Notes: generated from the letters alone by a model not told the origin. Positions 1-10,179 are shown, numbered from the stretch's first letter. The stretch: DNA of 64,000 nt from Pasteurella oralis (GCF_002850605.1 NZ_NXGB01000003.1:284257-348256); one strand, 5' to 3'. Translations and numbers: made by a program.

Positions 1-1
1 A

Positions 2-2038
2 TCATTAGCTATTGGTAATAATGTTGTTGCAAATATGTTAGGTGCAACTGCAATTGGTAATAATACCAGAGCTACTGCTATAGGCGCTCAGGCTTTTGGT
101 CAAAGTTCTAAGGCAACTGCAAAAAATTCCGCAGCTATTGGTCGATTAGCAACAGCTACAGGAGAACGGGCCTCTGCTTTTGGTGTTGGTAATACCGCAT
201 CTGGCATTTCATCTTTTTCTGGAGGTGATAAAAGTAAAGCGTCAGGTTCTGCTTCTATTGCAATTGGTTTAGAAGCTGATGCTTCTGGCAATGATACTAT
301 TGCATTGGGTTCAAAAGCGAAATCTAGTGGTATCAATGGAATTGCGATTGGTAAAGATGCTGCAGTGACAACAAAAAATAGTATTGCCTTAGGTTCTGGC
401 TCAAAAGATCGTGAGGCAACTTCAGAAGATAGTGCAACAGTCAATGGTATTTCATATTCTAATTTTGCAGGTAATAAAAAAGCGGATGGAACGACTAGGA
501 ATGCTAATGAAATTAGTGTAGTAAGTGTCGGAACACAATATAATGAACGCCAAATTATTAATGTTGCACCTGGTAATATTTCAGCAACATCAACAGATGC
601 AATTAATGGCAGCCAGTTATATATGACTCAAAATGTGATTGGTAATATTAGTAAAGGTGTAGCAAATATTGTTGGTGGAAATACGATAGTAAATCAAACA
701 ACAGGTGCTCCAGAAGGTTTTACTCAAACATTAAATATGACAGGCGATACAAAAGATACGGCTGATTATAAGCCAGCAGCTTCTGCAAAAAATGTTTCTG
801 AAGCAATTACCCAATTAAATAATTACGTCAACGCGGGATGGAAACTGGGTGACGCAAATGGGACTGTTGTTGATCGTGTTACACCAAATGATCAAGTTAA
901 TTTCAAAAACGGTTCAAATACGAACATTCAAGTCACAAGCGATGGTAAAACCAGTAATGTCACTGTCAATATAAATGGTTTACCAATTACTTACACAACT
1001 AAACAAAATGGTAAAGATGTTCCTGTTGTTAAAGTCGGAGATAAATATTACCCAGTAGGCGAAGAAGGCAAACCTGATATGACGAAGCCAGTAGCTGATT
1101 TGAGTACATTATCAACGAATCTAGTTAATCCAGAGGCTGGTGAAAATGAGATTGGTAAAGCATCTCAATTGAGTAATGTTGCTAATGGGGCAAATACTTT
1201 TGTTTCGCCAAAAGTTGATAATAAAGATATCAAACTTGCAAATGATGGCAAATGGTATTTCTCTACTCAATTAGAACCGAATGGTTTACCAAAAGCAAAT
1301 AGTGTTCCTATTACATCAGATAAAGTAAAAAATGCTTTGAATGCAACAAATAATGGTGGCCTTATTAATTTTGCGGAATCTAATCCAAATAATGCTGCTA
1401 CTGTGGGAGATTTGCAAAATTTGGGTTTTGTTATTAGTACTGCAGATGATCAATATAAAGAACAAGTTCGTAATAGCAATCGTATAGAATTTGTGAGTGC
1501 AAATAAAAATGCGACTATGACAGGTACAACTCGTCCAGATGGTGTACGAGAAGTGAAAGTTACTATTTCAGATACTCCAGTATTTAAAACAGTTCAAATT
1601 GGTGGGGATAATGGACCTAAGATTGGAGCAACTACTAGTGGAGATATTGTTATTAGCAAGCAAGAAAATGGCAATGAGAATGCACCTGCTCGTATTACTA
1701 ATGTAGCTCCTGGTGTTGATGGTAATGATGCTGTGACCATGAATCAACTTAAAGAGGTTAAACAAAATTTAGGCGATATAAATAACCTTATTAAGAAAAA
1801 TAATAAGAAATTACATGCAGGTATTGCCGGTTCTAATGCAGCAGCAGGATTACCTCAAGTTTATATTCCGGGTAAATCAATGATAGCAGCAGCGGCAGGT
1901 ACTTACGGTGGTCAAAATGCGGTTGCGATTGGCTATTCTCGATCAAGTGATAATGGTAAAGTGATATTGAAGCTCCAAGGTAATGCAAATACTAATGGGC
2001 GTTTTGGCGGTTCTGTGGGAGTTGGTTATCAATGGTAG
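2..2038 (+). CDS. Trimeric autotransporter adhesin, C-terminal part (5' end outside window)
   Basis: The reading frame is open from base 2, so the gene begins before the window; the ATG at 35 is internal. The product is a surface adhesin of the YadA/Hia/Hsf type, which trimerises in the outer membrane. The N-terminal part seen here has head repeats of the form (S)xAIGxxA (AIGNNT, AIGAQA, AIGRLA, ALGSKA, AIGKDA). A neck motif (NVAPGNISATSTDAINGSQ) follows, then a stalk with a second neck-like NVAPGVDGNDAVTMNQL. The last ~75 residues are the YadA-type membrane anchor, beginning KKLHAGIAGSNAA and ending in GVGYQW with a terminal aromatic residue. The 666-residue remnant is only the distal part of what are usually much longer proteins. 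Family is certain; the gene name (hsf-like) is not. Confidence 0.9.
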   Translation, partial: SLAIGNNVVANMLGATAIGNNTRATAIGAQAFGQSSKATAKNSAAIGRLATATGERASAFGVGNTASGISSFSGGDKSKASGSASIAIGLEADASGNDTIALGSKAKSSGINGIAIGKDAAVTTKNSIALGSGSKDREATSEDSATVNGISYSNFAGNKKADGTTRNANEISVVSVGTQYNERQIINVAPGNISATSTDAINGSQLYMTQNVIGNISKGVANIVGGNTIVNQTTGAPEGFTQTLNMTGDTKDTADYKPAASAKNVSEAITQLNNYVNAGWKLGDANGTVVDRVTPNDQVNFKNGSNTNIQVTSDGKTSNVTVNINGLPITYTTKQNGKDVPVVKVGDKYYPVGEEGKPDMTKPVADLSTLSTNLVNPEAGENEIGKASQLSNVANGANTFVSPKVDNKDIKLANDGKWYFSTQLEPNGLPKANSVPITSDKVKNALNATNNGGLINFAESNPNNAATVGDLQNLGFVISTADDQYKEQVRNSNRIEFVSANKNATMTGTTRPDGVREVKVTISDTPVFKTVQIGGDNGPKIGATTSGDIVISKQENGNENAPARITNVAPGVDGNDAVTMNQLKEVKQNLGDINNLIKKNNKKLHAGIAGSNAAAGLPQVYIPGKSMIAAAAGTYGGQNAVAIGYSRSSDNGKVILKLQGNANTNGRFGGSVGVGYQW

Positions 2039-2072
2039 AATTAATGTGATTTTATCATTATTAATTAAATAA

Positions 2073-2099
2073 TAGCCACTTTTAAAGGTGGCTTTTTTA
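2073..2099 (+). terminator. Intrinsic terminator of the adhesin gene
   Basis: Stem AGCCAC / GTGGCT (2074-2079 with 2089-2094) is followed by a run of T, 35 bp after the adhesin stop codon. Confidence 0.7.
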
Positions 2100-2242
2100 T
2101 TTACCAACCGTTATAGATAATTATAGTAGTTAAAAATATGCCTTAACATAATGTGCAGGTAAAATAAAAGAATAGACTCTTTTCCATAAAAGTGCGGTTA
2201 ATTTTAAACAAATTTTGGAAGACAGAAACGAGAAACTGAACT

Positions 2243-2761
<519 letters not shown>

Positions 2762-3613
2762 TTAAACAGAGAAGGGATATTTAATTGGATCATGGCATTG
2801 ATAGCCAATAACTTTGAAATCATCCATAGTGACCCAAGTTTCTAAGTCTTCTAACGTTTTGATATCTGGATTAATTTCTAATTTTGGCAGTGGCAGTGGC
2901 TCCCGTTTTAATTGTACATTTTTCATCAGCTCGAGCTGATCTTCATAAATATGTGCATTAATAATCTTGTGATAGGCTTTACCTGCTTTTTTACCAGTAA
3001 TTTGTGCCATTAATGCTAAGAAAGTGAATACTTGGATTTGATTGAAATTTAACCCCAGAGGTACGTCACAAGAACGTTGATAACTGGTAAGATAAAGCGT
3101 ATCACCTAAAAGTGAGAAAGTGTGAGTATGCATACAAGGGCGTAAGCAACCGAGATCAAATTCACCTGGATTGAAAAAGGTCATGATTTCGCCGCGATCA
3201 TCAACGCCTTTGCTCAAGTTATTCACAATTTTACGTAGTTGGTCAATCGTTTCCCCATTTGGTTTACGCCATGCGCGTCCTTGTACGCCATAAACACGTC
3301 CCATATCATCTGTGCCTTTACGATGTGGATTATTTAACCAAGCTTCATTTTCATTGGCATTTGCATCCCATGTTTTTGTACCAAGCTTGCGAAAATCTGC
3401 GGCATTGTCATAACCACGGATATAGCCTAAAAATTCTGCGATAGCAGCTTTCCAGTAACTTTTTCGCGTTGTAATTAATGGGAACTGATTATTAGCAACA
3501 TCATAAGTCAGATCTGCATCAATGACAGTTAGACAACGTTTACCTGTACGCGCATTTTCAACCCAGACACCTTCATCAACGATACGTTGGCAGAGTGCTA
3601 AATAGTGTTTCAT
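2762..3613 (-). CDS. thyA: Thymidylate synthase
   Basis: Converts dUMP and 5,10-methylene-THF to dTMP and dihydrofolate, the essential de novo thymidylate step. The protein is 283 residues, like the H. influenzae enzyme and ~20 longer than E. coli ThyA. The nucleophile is Cys160 in the context CLRPCMH, and the dUMP phosphate site RSCDVPLG is at ~180-187. The family active-site context is usually APCHA; the RPCMHTH form is the Pasteurellaceae variant. The ATG overlaps the lgt stop by 4 bp (ATGA), so the two are translationally coupled, as lgt-thyA is in many gammaproteobacteria. Confidence 0.95.
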   Translation of the reverse strand: MKHYLALCQRIVDEGVWVENARTGKRCLTVIDADLTYDVANNQFPLITTRKSYWKAAIAEFLGYIRGYDNAADFRKLGTKTWDANANENEAWLNNPHRKGTDDMGRVYGVQGRAWRKPNGETIDQLRKIVNNLSKGVDDRGEIMTFFNPGEFDLGCLRPCMHTHTFSLLGDTLYLTSYQRSCDVPLGLNFNQIQVFTFLALMAQITGKKAGKAYHKIINAHIYEDQLELMKNVQLKREPLPLPKLEINPDIKTLEDLETWVTMDDFKVIGYQCHDPIKYPFSV

Positions 3614-4422
3614 GAAATTTCTCCTTTTTTGACCGCACTTTTGTAGGCAAGCATAACAATGACTGCACCAATGATGATCATCGGCATAGAAAGAATTTGT
3701 CCCATCGAAATTTGCTGACCAAAATACAAGCCAAGCTGAGCGTCAGGCTCGCGGAAAAATTCAACAATAAAGCGGAATAACCCATAGAAAAATAAGAATA
3801 ACCCCGCAACTGAGCCTGTTGGACGCGGTTTTTGTATAAACCAATTTAAAATGAAGAATAAAACTAAACCTTCTAGAAATGCTTCATACAATTGGGAAGG
3901 GTGACGAGGTAAATAACCACCTGATGGGAATAGCACTGCCCACGAAACATCAGTAACACGGCCCCAAAGTTCATCATTAATAAAGTTACCGATTCTGCCC
4001 ATTCCTAAACCAAAAGGAATTAATGGAGCAACAAAATCCGCAGTATGCCAAAACCCACGCTTTTGTATTTTTGCTGTGATGAGCATAGATAAAATAACCC
4101 CAATTAATCCACCATGGAATGACATCCCACCTTCCCATACACGCAATAAATAAGCAGGATCTTGGAGGAAATAGTCCAATTGGTAGAAGAAGACATAACC
4201 AATGCGGCCACCTAAAAAGACCCCCATGAAACCATTAAATAATAAGTTATCAACTTGTTCTATTGTCCAGCCACTATGGGGCTGATTAGCACGACGTACA
4301 GCGAGCCAACGCGCAAAAATAAAGCCAATAAGATACATTAAACCATACCAGCGTAAACCAATAGGACCGAGTTCAAAAATCACAGGATCAAACTGTGGAA
4401 AAGATAAATAATTTGATTGCAT
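3610..4422 (-). CDS. lgt: Prolipoprotein diacylglyceryl transferase
   Basis: Inner-membrane enzyme that moves the diacylglyceryl group of phosphatidylglycerol onto the lipobox cysteine of prolipoproteins, the first step of lipoprotein maturation; Lnt at 39-41 kb does the last step. The 270 residues form about seven membrane segments. The Lgt signature is clear: HGG with His103, then [14 protein letters not shown] with Arg143, Asn146 and Glu151 at the numbering of the E. coli enzyme, and a C-terminal [12 protein letters not shown] segment. It sits between a TauE-family gene (9 bp away) and thyA (4 bp overlap). Confidence 0.95.
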   Translation of the reverse strand: MQSNYLSFPQFDPVIFELGPIGLRWYGLMYLIGFIFARWLAVRRANQPHSGWTIEQVDNLLFNGFMGVFLGGRIGYVFFYQLDYFLQDPAYLLRVWEGGMSFHGGLIGVILSMLITAKIQKRGFWHTADFVAPLIPFGLGMGRIGNFINDELWGRVTDVSWAVLFPSGGYLPRHPSQLYEAFLEGLVLFFILNWFIQKPRPTGSVAGLFLFFYGLFRFIVEFFREPDAQLGLYFGQQISMGQILSMPMIIIGAVIVMLAYKSAVKKGEIS

Positions 4423-4431
4423 AGCATTCCT

Positions 4432-5226
4432 TTATTTAAAAATCATATTTATTGCAAGAATAAGTAGCAGTACCGCAAAGGCTTTTTTCAAGATAGGCAC
4501 AGGTAGTATAGTCGTCACTGTGGCACCAATTTTGGAGGTGAAAACAGAAGTGAGCGTGATACCCAATAGGGCAGGTAAGTAAACATAACCGACAAAATAA
4601 TCAGGTAATCCTTCCGCTCCCCAGCCTGCGATCATAAAACTAAGCATCCCAGCAATAGCTAATAAACTGCCACAAACAGCAGAAGAGCCTATCGCTTTTT
4701 TCATATCAATGCCTCTTGAGTTTAAAAAGGGTACAATAAAGCCACCACCACCAATACCTGCTGCACTGGATGCCATGCCAATTAAAATACCTGCAATGAT
4801 AGTAGATGTTTTAGTGAGCGCTTTAGTAACAGAGTTTGGTTTGACTGATAAGAACATTTTGATTGAAAGGTAGACAACTAAACAAGCAAACAATTTGGCT
4901 GAAATGTCTTTCGGTAAGTAACTGATAAAAAAGCCTGAAATAAAGGTTGAAATCATGATAACTGGAGCAAGAATTTTTACGACATCCCATACCACATTAC
5001 CTAACTTATGATGCCGTTGTGCAGAAGAAAAACCTGTAATCACAATGGTGGCAAAAGAGGTACCTAGTGCACATGCCATTAGCATTGAATCTGGTACGCC
5101 GATATATTTAGGCATGAGGTAAACAAGAATGGGCACAATAATTAAGCCACCTCCAATACCAAATAAGCCAGCTAAAAAGCCAGCAAATGCACCAACTGCC
5201 AGACATATAAGAAAAAAGGTGAGCAT
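4432..5226 (-). CDS. TauE/SafE-family membrane permease
   Basis: Predicted anion (sulfite/organosulfonate-type) permease of the TauE/SafE (YfcA-like) family; the substrate is not known. About 264 hydrophobic residues make some eight membrane helices in two repeats. Each repeat starts with a glycine-rich segment: FAGFLAGLFGIGGGLIIVP near the N terminus and ASSAAGIGGGGFIVPFL near residue 155. This duplicated GIGGG motif defines the family. The ATG at 5226 with AGGGG seven bases upstream is preferred; a TTG at 5232 would give two more residues. It overlaps or abuts the rppH stop, so it is co-transcribed with rppH. Confidence 0.85.
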   Translation of the reverse strand: MLTFFLICLAVGAFAGFLAGLFGIGGGLIIVPILVYLMPKYIGVPDSMLMACALGTSFATIVITGFSSAQRHHKLGNVVWDVVKILAPVIMISTFISGFFISYLPKDISAKLFACLVVYLSIKMFLSVKPNSVTKALTKTSTIIAGILIGMASSAAGIGGGGFIVPFLNSRGIDMKKAIGSSAVCGSLLAIAGMLSFMIAGWGAEGLPDYFVGYVYLPALLGITLTSVFTSKIGATVTTILPVPILKKAFAVLLLILAINMIFK

Positions 5227-5228
5227 AA

Positions 5229-5825
5229 TCAACCCCTATATTTATGATGTTGTCTTTTAGAATTTTTAGACGAAAATGAGGATTTTTTAGCTGAATGAAT
5301 TTGTTTTACATCAGTTTCAGGCTTGCTACTCAAGAAATTATAGTCTTTATTTGTGTCAAATAGGACAGCGGCAAATTCTTTCATTGCTTTACGATAGACT
5401 TCTTTTTTGAAAGCGACGACTTGACGTACTGGATACCAAAAACTGACCCAACGCCACCCATCAAATTCAGGTGATTTGCTGGATTGTATATCAATATTTT
5501 TTTCATCGGAAACTAGTTGCAGTAAGAACCAACGTTGTTTTTGCCCAATACACATTGGTTTACTGTCATGGCGTAACAAGCGCTTAGGTAATTTATAACG
5601 CAACCAATGTTTGGAAGCATATAAAATCTTAACATCTTTGGGTGATAAACCAACTTCCTCAAATAATTCTCGATACATGGCTTGCTCGGCACTTTCATTA
5701 TCATTAATGCCGCCTTGAGGAAATTGCCAAGAATTTTGTCCGTACCTTTTTGCCCAGAGTACCTGTCCTTTGCTATTGCAAATGACGATACCCACATTTG
5801 GACGGTAGCCATCGAAATCGATCAC
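5229..5825 (-). CDS. rppH: RNA pyrophosphohydrolase RppH
   Basis: Nudix hydrolase that removes pyrophosphate from 5'-triphosphorylated mRNA and so triggers RNase E decay. The 198-residue product starts [17 protein letters not shown], as in E. coli RppH, and has a full Nudix box at residues 38-60 (GGIN then REL-EEVG). The LRYKLPKR and [17 protein letters not shown] segments of the RppH subfamily are also present. The start is GTG, with AAGG six bases upstream; the match of the N terminus to the family supports it. The C-terminal ~35 residues are basic and low-complexity ([18 protein letters not shown]). It heads the rppH-TauE-lgt-thyA-tadA run. Confidence 0.94.
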   Translation of the reverse strand: MIDFDGYRPNVGIVICNSKGQVLWAKRYGQNSWQFPQGGINDNESAEQAMYRELFEEVGLSPKDVKILYASKHWLRYKLPKRLLRHDSKPMCIGQKQRWFLLQLVSDEKNIDIQSSKSPEFDGWRWVSFWYPVRQVVAFKKEVYRKAMKEFAAVLFDTNKDYNFLSSKPETDVKQIHSAKKSSFSSKNSKRQHHKYRG

Positions 5826-6376
5826 CAGCCTTCACCTTAAAAAATATCTATTTAATTCATTATAAAATAATTTATCGATTGTTTCATATAATCGTTCTTT
5901 TCTCAACTGCTAATCCAAGTAGGTCGAGGCTTTATTCTCATTTTGTGAGACACACCAATTCTTTCTTACATATGCACATTATTTGCCAGCTGTGGACAAC
6001 GTTGTTTATAACTACTATATAACCACAAAATAACAGAAAATTTGTGAGAAAAAACATGATATAGATCCTACGGTTATGTTATTTAGTCTCATGAGCTTTC
6101 ACTTTTTAATCAAGCTGATACTTGACATTTTAATCGCTTGTTTTTTTAGGGCTTAAATTGATGTTCGAAAATACATTTTTTTCAGCAGAATAGCAGACTA
6201 TTTTACTGCTTTTTTAAGATGATGAGTTATTCACTTTTTCTGTGGATAAAATTGTGGCTGAACCCATGAATTCGTTTTAATAACTCAAATTGATTAATTA
6301 ATGTTTATCTTTAATTTATAATATTTTATTTAAAATCAAAGAGATATTAAGTTATCCCTTAGTGTATAGACTAGAC
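5826..6376. other. 550 bp AT-rich gap with two DnaA-box-like sites
   Basis: No credible gene is seen between ampD and rppH, both leftward. The stretch must hold the rppH promoter. It contains TGTGGACAA near 5994 and TGTGGATAA at 6241-6249 (the latter is a perfect reverse-complement of TTATCCACA). A very AT-rich segment lies at 6300-6350. A plus-strand hairpin with a T tract is at 6184-6215. Only one GATC site was noticed, which argues against an E. coli-type oriC. Confidence 0.5.
6184..6215 (+). terminator. Orphan plus-strand terminator-like hairpin
   Basis: AGCAG-AATAG pairs with CTATT-(tta)-CTGCT and is followed by six T (6210-6215). No plus-strand gene precedes it. TTGACA at 6122-6127 is a possible -35, but no good -10 follows. 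It could end a small RNA, or be chance. Confidence 0.35.
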
Positions 6377-6973
6377 TTAATCCTGATTATTAACTTGTTT
6401 GCTTTTTGAGCATTTTTCTAGTGCTGCACGATAACTTTGCCAATCAAAATATTGACCAGGATCTACTTTTCGACCTGGTGATACATCACAATGTCCAACA
6501 ATTCGCTCTATTGTAATCAGTGGATAAGCTTGCATAATTTGTTGTGTGAGTGTCACGAGAGCATTGTATTGTTGAGAAGTAAAAGGCTGTAGATTACTTC
6601 CTTCAAGCTCAATACCAATCGCAAAATCATTACATTTCGCTCTCCCTTGAAATTCTGAAATTCCAGCATGCCAAGCACGATCACTAAAACTGACATATTG
6701 CGTAATATTACCTTGACGATCTATCAAACAATGGGCAGATACTCGCATTTGATAAATTTCTGCAAAATAGGGATGTTGCTTAGGATCAAGTTTGCCTTGG
6801 AAAAAATCATCAATATATTGCCCACCAAATTGTTCTGGCGGCAGACTAATATAATGAATAATTAACAGAGAGATATCCTGTGGATCAGGGCGTTGATCAA
6901 AGTGTGGTGAGGGGATTCTTTTGACACTATTTAACCACCCTTGTTGGATGTTTTTTTGTAATTTTTTCATCAT
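6377..6973 (-). CDS. ampD: 1,6-anhydro-N-acetylmuramyl-L-alanine amidase AmpD
   Basis: Cytoplasmic zinc amidase that splits the peptide from anhydro-muropeptides during peptidoglycan recycling. The 198-residue protein belongs to the Amidase_2 family. Zinc ligands are visible as His40 (IIHYISLP), His161 and Asp171 (GHCDVSPGRKVDPGQ), with the AHCLIDRQG and AWHAG segments between. It is a little longer than E. coli AmpD (183). Two ATG codons are adjacent (MMKK). It is divergent from the pilus operon; the 163 bp between them holds a CRP-S-like site. The ampD-pil arrangement is the same as in H. influenzae. Confidence 0.95.
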   Translation of the reverse strand: MMKKLQKNIQQGWLNSVKRIPSPHFDQRPDPQDISLLIIHYISLPPEQFGGQYIDDFFQGKLDPKQHPYFAEIYQMRVSAHCLIDRQGNITQYVSFSDRAWHAGISEFQGRAKCNDFAIGIELEGSNLQPFTSQQYNALVTLTQQIMQAYPLITIERIVGHCDVSPGRKVDPGQYFDWQSYRAALEKCSKSKQVNNQD

Positions 6974-6983
6974 AACATACTCA

Positions 6984-7005
6984 TTTTGCGATCAAGATCG
7001 AGAAA
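6984..7005. promoter_or_regulatory. CRP-S-type (Sxy-dependent) competence regulatory site
   Basis: The core TGCGATCAAGATCGAG sits inside flanking T and A tracts. TGCGA-N6-TCG is the hallmark of CRP-S sites, which differ from ordinary CRP sites (TGTGA-N6-TCACA) and need Sxy as well as CRP. It lies about 135 bp upstream of ptfA. In Pasteurellaceae the pilABCD operon is a known member of this regulon. The right half (TCGAG) is imperfect. Confidence 0.7.
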
Positions 7006-7136
7006 AAGTGCGGTCAATTTTTTTCTATTTTTCCTTTTGTGACAGACTTTATTGGCTAAATTCATTCTTAGTCCGTTTAGCAATATTCATATTTTAGGGC
7101 TGTATCCCAGCCCATTTTTAACAAAAGGAATTTCTT

Positions 7137-7571
7137 ATGCAACGATACATTTTTCTTACTATTCAAAAGGGATTTACTTTAATTGAGTTAATGATTGTGG
7201 TCGCCATTGTGGCCATTTTAGCGACTGTCGCAATCCCTTCTTATCAAAATTATACTAAAAAAGCTGCCATAGCTGAATTATTGCAAGCTGCCGCCCCCTA
7301 TCGCGCTGAGGTCGAGTTATGTATTTATAATACGAATAACATTGCTAGTTGTAATGCGGGTAGCCATGGTATTGCAGCGGAGATTAATGCAGGTAAAAAA
7401 TATTTAAAATCATTAAATGTGAAATCTGGCGTGATCACTGTAACTGGACAGAACAGTTTGGCTGGGGTGAGTTATACATTAACTGCTTCGGGCGATGCTG
7501 TTCAAGGTGTAACTTGGCAGGCAACTTGTGGTGAACATGTTGCCTTATTTCCAGCAGGGTTTTGTGCATAA
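7137..7571 (+). CDS. ptfA: Type IV prepilin (major pilin subunit)
   Basis: Structural subunit of a type IV pilus, called PtfA in P. multocida and PilA in Haemophilus; used in adhesion and DNA uptake. The 144-residue product has a 12-residue leader ending in Gly12, cut before Phe13 by the peptidase encoded three genes downstream. After the cut comes the class IV pilin signature [17 protein letters not shown] with Glu at +5. Cysteines occur in pairs (VELCIYNT and IASCN; QATC and GFCA), as expected for the disulfide loops. AAGGA seven bases before the ATG is a good ribosome site. First gene of ptfA-pilB-pilC-pilD. Confidence 0.93.
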   Translation: MQRYIFLTIQKGFTLIELMIVVAIVAILATVAIPSYQNYTKKAAIAELLQAAAPYRAEVELCIYNTNNIASCNAGSHGIAAEINAGKKYLKSLNVKSGVITVTGQNSLAGVSYTLTASGDAVQGVTWQATCGEHVALFPAGFCA

Positions 7572-8965
7572 TGCGAGTTGATATGCCTTCATTACCTGTC
7601 ACTACATTAAGTGGTGAATTGATTGAGATCCCTCCTTGTTTATGGCGGAGAAATCAGCAACAGCAAAAGATATTACTACGCTATTTTGCATTACCTTTGC
7701 AAGAGGATGAGAAAACGCTTTGGCTTGGTGTGGATTCACTGACTAATTTATCAGCTTGTGAAACCTTTGCTTTTTTGTCTGGTAAAATTGTTGAACCAAT
7801 ATTGTTGGCAACTCAGGAACTAAAAAATACGTTACAGCAGTTATTACCGCAACACTCGTCTATAGAAGAAAGTCCAAAAATTTGTTATCAAACGCTACAA
7901 CAAACGGATGTTGAAACACAATTAGATGAACCTATTATTCAATTGTTAAATCAAATTTTTGAGCGCGCATTACAGCAAAAAGCTTCTGATATTCATTTTG
8001 AACCACAATCGAATGTATTACAGTTACGCTTTCGTGTAGATGGTGTATTGCAGCTACAACCACCATTAGCATTGTCATTGGCTAATCGATTAATCACTCG
8101 TCTTAAATTGCTCGCAAAACTCGATATTAGTGAAACACGTTTGCCACAAGATGGGCGTTTTCAATTTAAAACGGCGTTTTCTGATGTACTTGATTTACGT
8201 CTTTCTACATTAGCAACCCATTGGGGCGAAAAAGCCGTATTACGCTTGCAGCATAATAAGCCCGTTAATCTCACTTTTTCTGCTTTAGGCATGAATGAAT
8301 TTCAACAACAATCTTTTCAGCGTGCGCTTAAGCAGCCACAAGGATTGATTTTAGTTACAGGACCAACAGGAAGTGGCAAAAGTATTTCACTTTATACCGC
8401 GCTAAATTGGTTAAATAGTACAGAAAAGCATATTTTAAGTGCGGAAGATCCAATTGAGATTGAGCTTGAGGGAATTATCCAAACGCAAATTAACCCTCAA
8501 ATAGGGCTTGATTTTAGTCGTCTATTACGCACTTTTTTACGTCAAGATCCTGATATTATCATGCTAGGTGAAATTCGTGATGAAGAAACAGCAATCATGG
8601 CGTTACGTGCTGCACAAACAGGTCATTTAGTCCTTTCTACACTACATACCAATGATGCGAAATCAGCCCTTTCTCGCTTACAGCAGCTTGGGATTCAGCA
8701 ACATGAAATTGAACACAGTTTGTTACTTGTTATTGCACAGCGTTTAGTACGCAAGTGTTGTATTGAGTGCGTAGGAAAGCCGCAAACTAATTGCAATTGC
8801 TATCAAGGTTATGCTGGGCGGAGTGGTGTGTATCAATTTCTGCAAAAAGATCAGAACGGCAATTTTGTACTTGATTTCAATACATTAAGAGAAAGTGCGA
8901 TAGATAAAGTCCGTTTAGGTATTACGGATGAAAAAGAAGTCCTGCGTGTCTTGGGGGATAAATGA
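7571..8965 (+). CDS. pilB: Type IV pilus assembly ATPase PilB
   Basis: Cytoplasmic hexameric ATPase that drives pilin polymerisation (GspE/PulE family). The 464-residue product has Walker A GPTGSGKS at ~264-271, an Asp box (EDPIE), the Walker B-like region (DPDIIMLGEIRDEET) and a His box (GHLVLSTLHTND). The C terminus has a cysteine cluster (KCCIEC, NCNC) like the zinc motif of the family. The ATG at 7571 overlaps the pilin stop (TAATG) and is preferred over an upstream in-frame TTG at 7562. It is shorter than PilB of Pseudomonas and lacks most of the N-terminal domain, as Pasteurellaceae versions do. Confidence 0.93.
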   Translation: MRVDMPSLPVTTLSGELIEIPPCLWRRNQQQQKILLRYFALPLQEDEKTLWLGVDSLTNLSACETFAFLSGKIVEPILLATQELKNTLQQLLPQHSSIEESPKICYQTLQQTDVETQLDEPIIQLLNQIFERALQQKASDIHFEPQSNVLQLRFRVDGVLQLQPPLALSLANRLITRLKLLAKLDISETRLPQDGRFQFKTAFSDVLDLRLSTLATHWGEKAVLRLQHNKPVNLTFSALGMNEFQQQSFQRALKQPQGLILVTGPTGSGKSISLYTALNWLNSTEKHILSAEDPIEIELEGIIQTQINPQIGLDFSRLLRTFLRQDPDIIMLGEIRDEETAIMALRAAQTGHLVLSTLHTNDAKSALSRLQQLGIQQHEIEHSLLLVIAQRLVRKCCIECVGKPQTNCNCYQGYAGRSGVYQFLQKDQNGNFVLDFNTLRESAIDKVRLGITDEKEVLRVLGDK

Positions 8966-10179
8966 GTAAGTTAAAACTGTTTCGTTGGCGCGGGATTAAT
9001 CGTTTAAAACAAACACAAAAAGGCATGATTGTTGCTGAAACAGAAGCTATCGCAAAACAACGATTAATTACTCGTGGTTTCCAGCAACTTAGATTACAAC
9101 AAGATTGGCAGCTTTCGACTAAACCTAAAAATAGTGAGATTTGTGAGCTTTGGAGTCAATTTGCTTTTCTTTTACAATCAGCTTTGCCATTAAAAACCAG
9201 TTTGCAAATATTGCAGCAAAATTGCCTTAATATTCAATTAAATCAATGGGTAGTGAATTTATTAAAGAGCTTGGAGAATGGTATTTCATTATCAGTTGCT
9301 TTACAACATGCAGGTAATCATGTGACAACTCAAGAACGGCAATTGATCTATATTGGTGAAATGACAGGAAAATTGCCACAAATATGCCAACAAATTGCTG
9401 AACAACGTAAAAAGGCATTAGCATTACAGCGTAGAGTGCAGAAAATCTTATTTTATCCTGTTGTGGTATTAAGTATTTCTGTGATTTTAACGACTTTGTT
9501 ATTACTATTTGTTGTGCCACAGTTTGCAGAAATATATGCTGAACAACCTTTACCTGTTTTCACTTCCCTATTATTAAGTTTATCCATGGGATTACAGAGG
9601 TATTTTTTACAAATAATACTGATATTGAGCTTACTCATCCTATTAATTCACTTGCAATTAAAATATTCTCTCTGGTTGAATCGGCAAAAAGTAAAATTGA
9701 TTCAACGGATTCCATACTTGAATAAAATAACTCAGCTTAACCGTTTGGTACATTTTTGCCGTCATTTACATCTGATGTTGGCCGCAGGGGTTCCGTTAAC
9801 TCAAGCATTAGATTGTTTTTTACCTAAACAACAAAGTTGGCAGAGAGAGACAACATTGCAATATGACTTTGTGTTAGTGAATGAAGTGCGGTCGGTTTTG
9901 CAGCAAATTTCCTATGGAAATACATTCTCTGATTCTATTAGTACCACGCTATTTCCAGATTCAGTACAACAGATGTTACAAGTCGGTGAGAAAAGTGGCA
10001 AATTTGTTGCTATGTTAGATTATATTGCTGATAACTATCAGCAGCAGTTAGAACATCAATTGGATTTGCTTGCTCAGATGCTAGAGCCTTTGCTGATGTT
10101 GCTCATTGGTAGTTTAATTGGATTAATTATGCTTGGTATGTATTTACCTATTTTTAGTATGGGAGCAGTGATGCAATGA
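8962..10179 (+). CDS. pilC: Type IV pilus inner-membrane platform protein PilC
   Basis: Polytopic inner-membrane protein that couples the PilB motor to pilin extraction (GspF family). The 405 residues contain two GspF domains. The membrane segments are near residues 165-190 (VVLSISVILTTLLLLFVVP), 210-230 and at the C terminus (LLMLLIGSLIGLIMLGMYLPIF); the conserved GEKSG motif precedes the last one. The ATG overlaps pilB by 4 bp and its own stop overlaps pilD by 4 bp. Translational coupling along the whole operon is therefore likely. Confidence 0.92.
   Translation: MSKLKLFRWRGINRLKQTQKGMIVAETEAIAKQRLITRGFQQLRLQQDWQLSTKPKNSEICELWSQFAFLLQSALPLKTSLQILQQNCLNIQLNQWVVNLLKSLENGISLSVALQHAGNHVTTQERQLIYIGEMTGKLPQICQQIAEQRKKALALQRRVQKILFYPVVVLSISVILTTLLLLFVVPQFAEIYAEQPLPVFTSLLLSLSMGLQRYFLQIILILSLLILLIHLQLKYSLWLNRQKVKLIQRIPYLNKITQLNRLVHFCRHLHLMLAAGVPLTQALDCFLPKQQSWQRETTLQYDFVLVNEVRSVLQQISYGNTFSDSISTTLFPDSVQQMLQVGEKSGKFVAMLDYIADNYQQQLEHQLDLLAQMLEPLLMLLIGSLIGLIMLGMYLPIFSMGAVMQ

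Noticed and set aside
100..444. Minus-strand ORF opposite the adhesin head repeats
   Set aside because: It is the antisense image of the repeated Ala/Gly-rich coding sequence; no ribosome site.
5798..6022. Plus-strand ORF overlapping the rppH start
   Set aside because: Covers the expected rppH promoter, has no ribosome site, and gives a His/Phe-rich, unlikely protein.
5826..6376. Chromosomal oriC
   Set aside because: Only two DnaA-like boxes, almost no GATC sites, and none of the usual flanking genes. Kept only as a low-interest observation.
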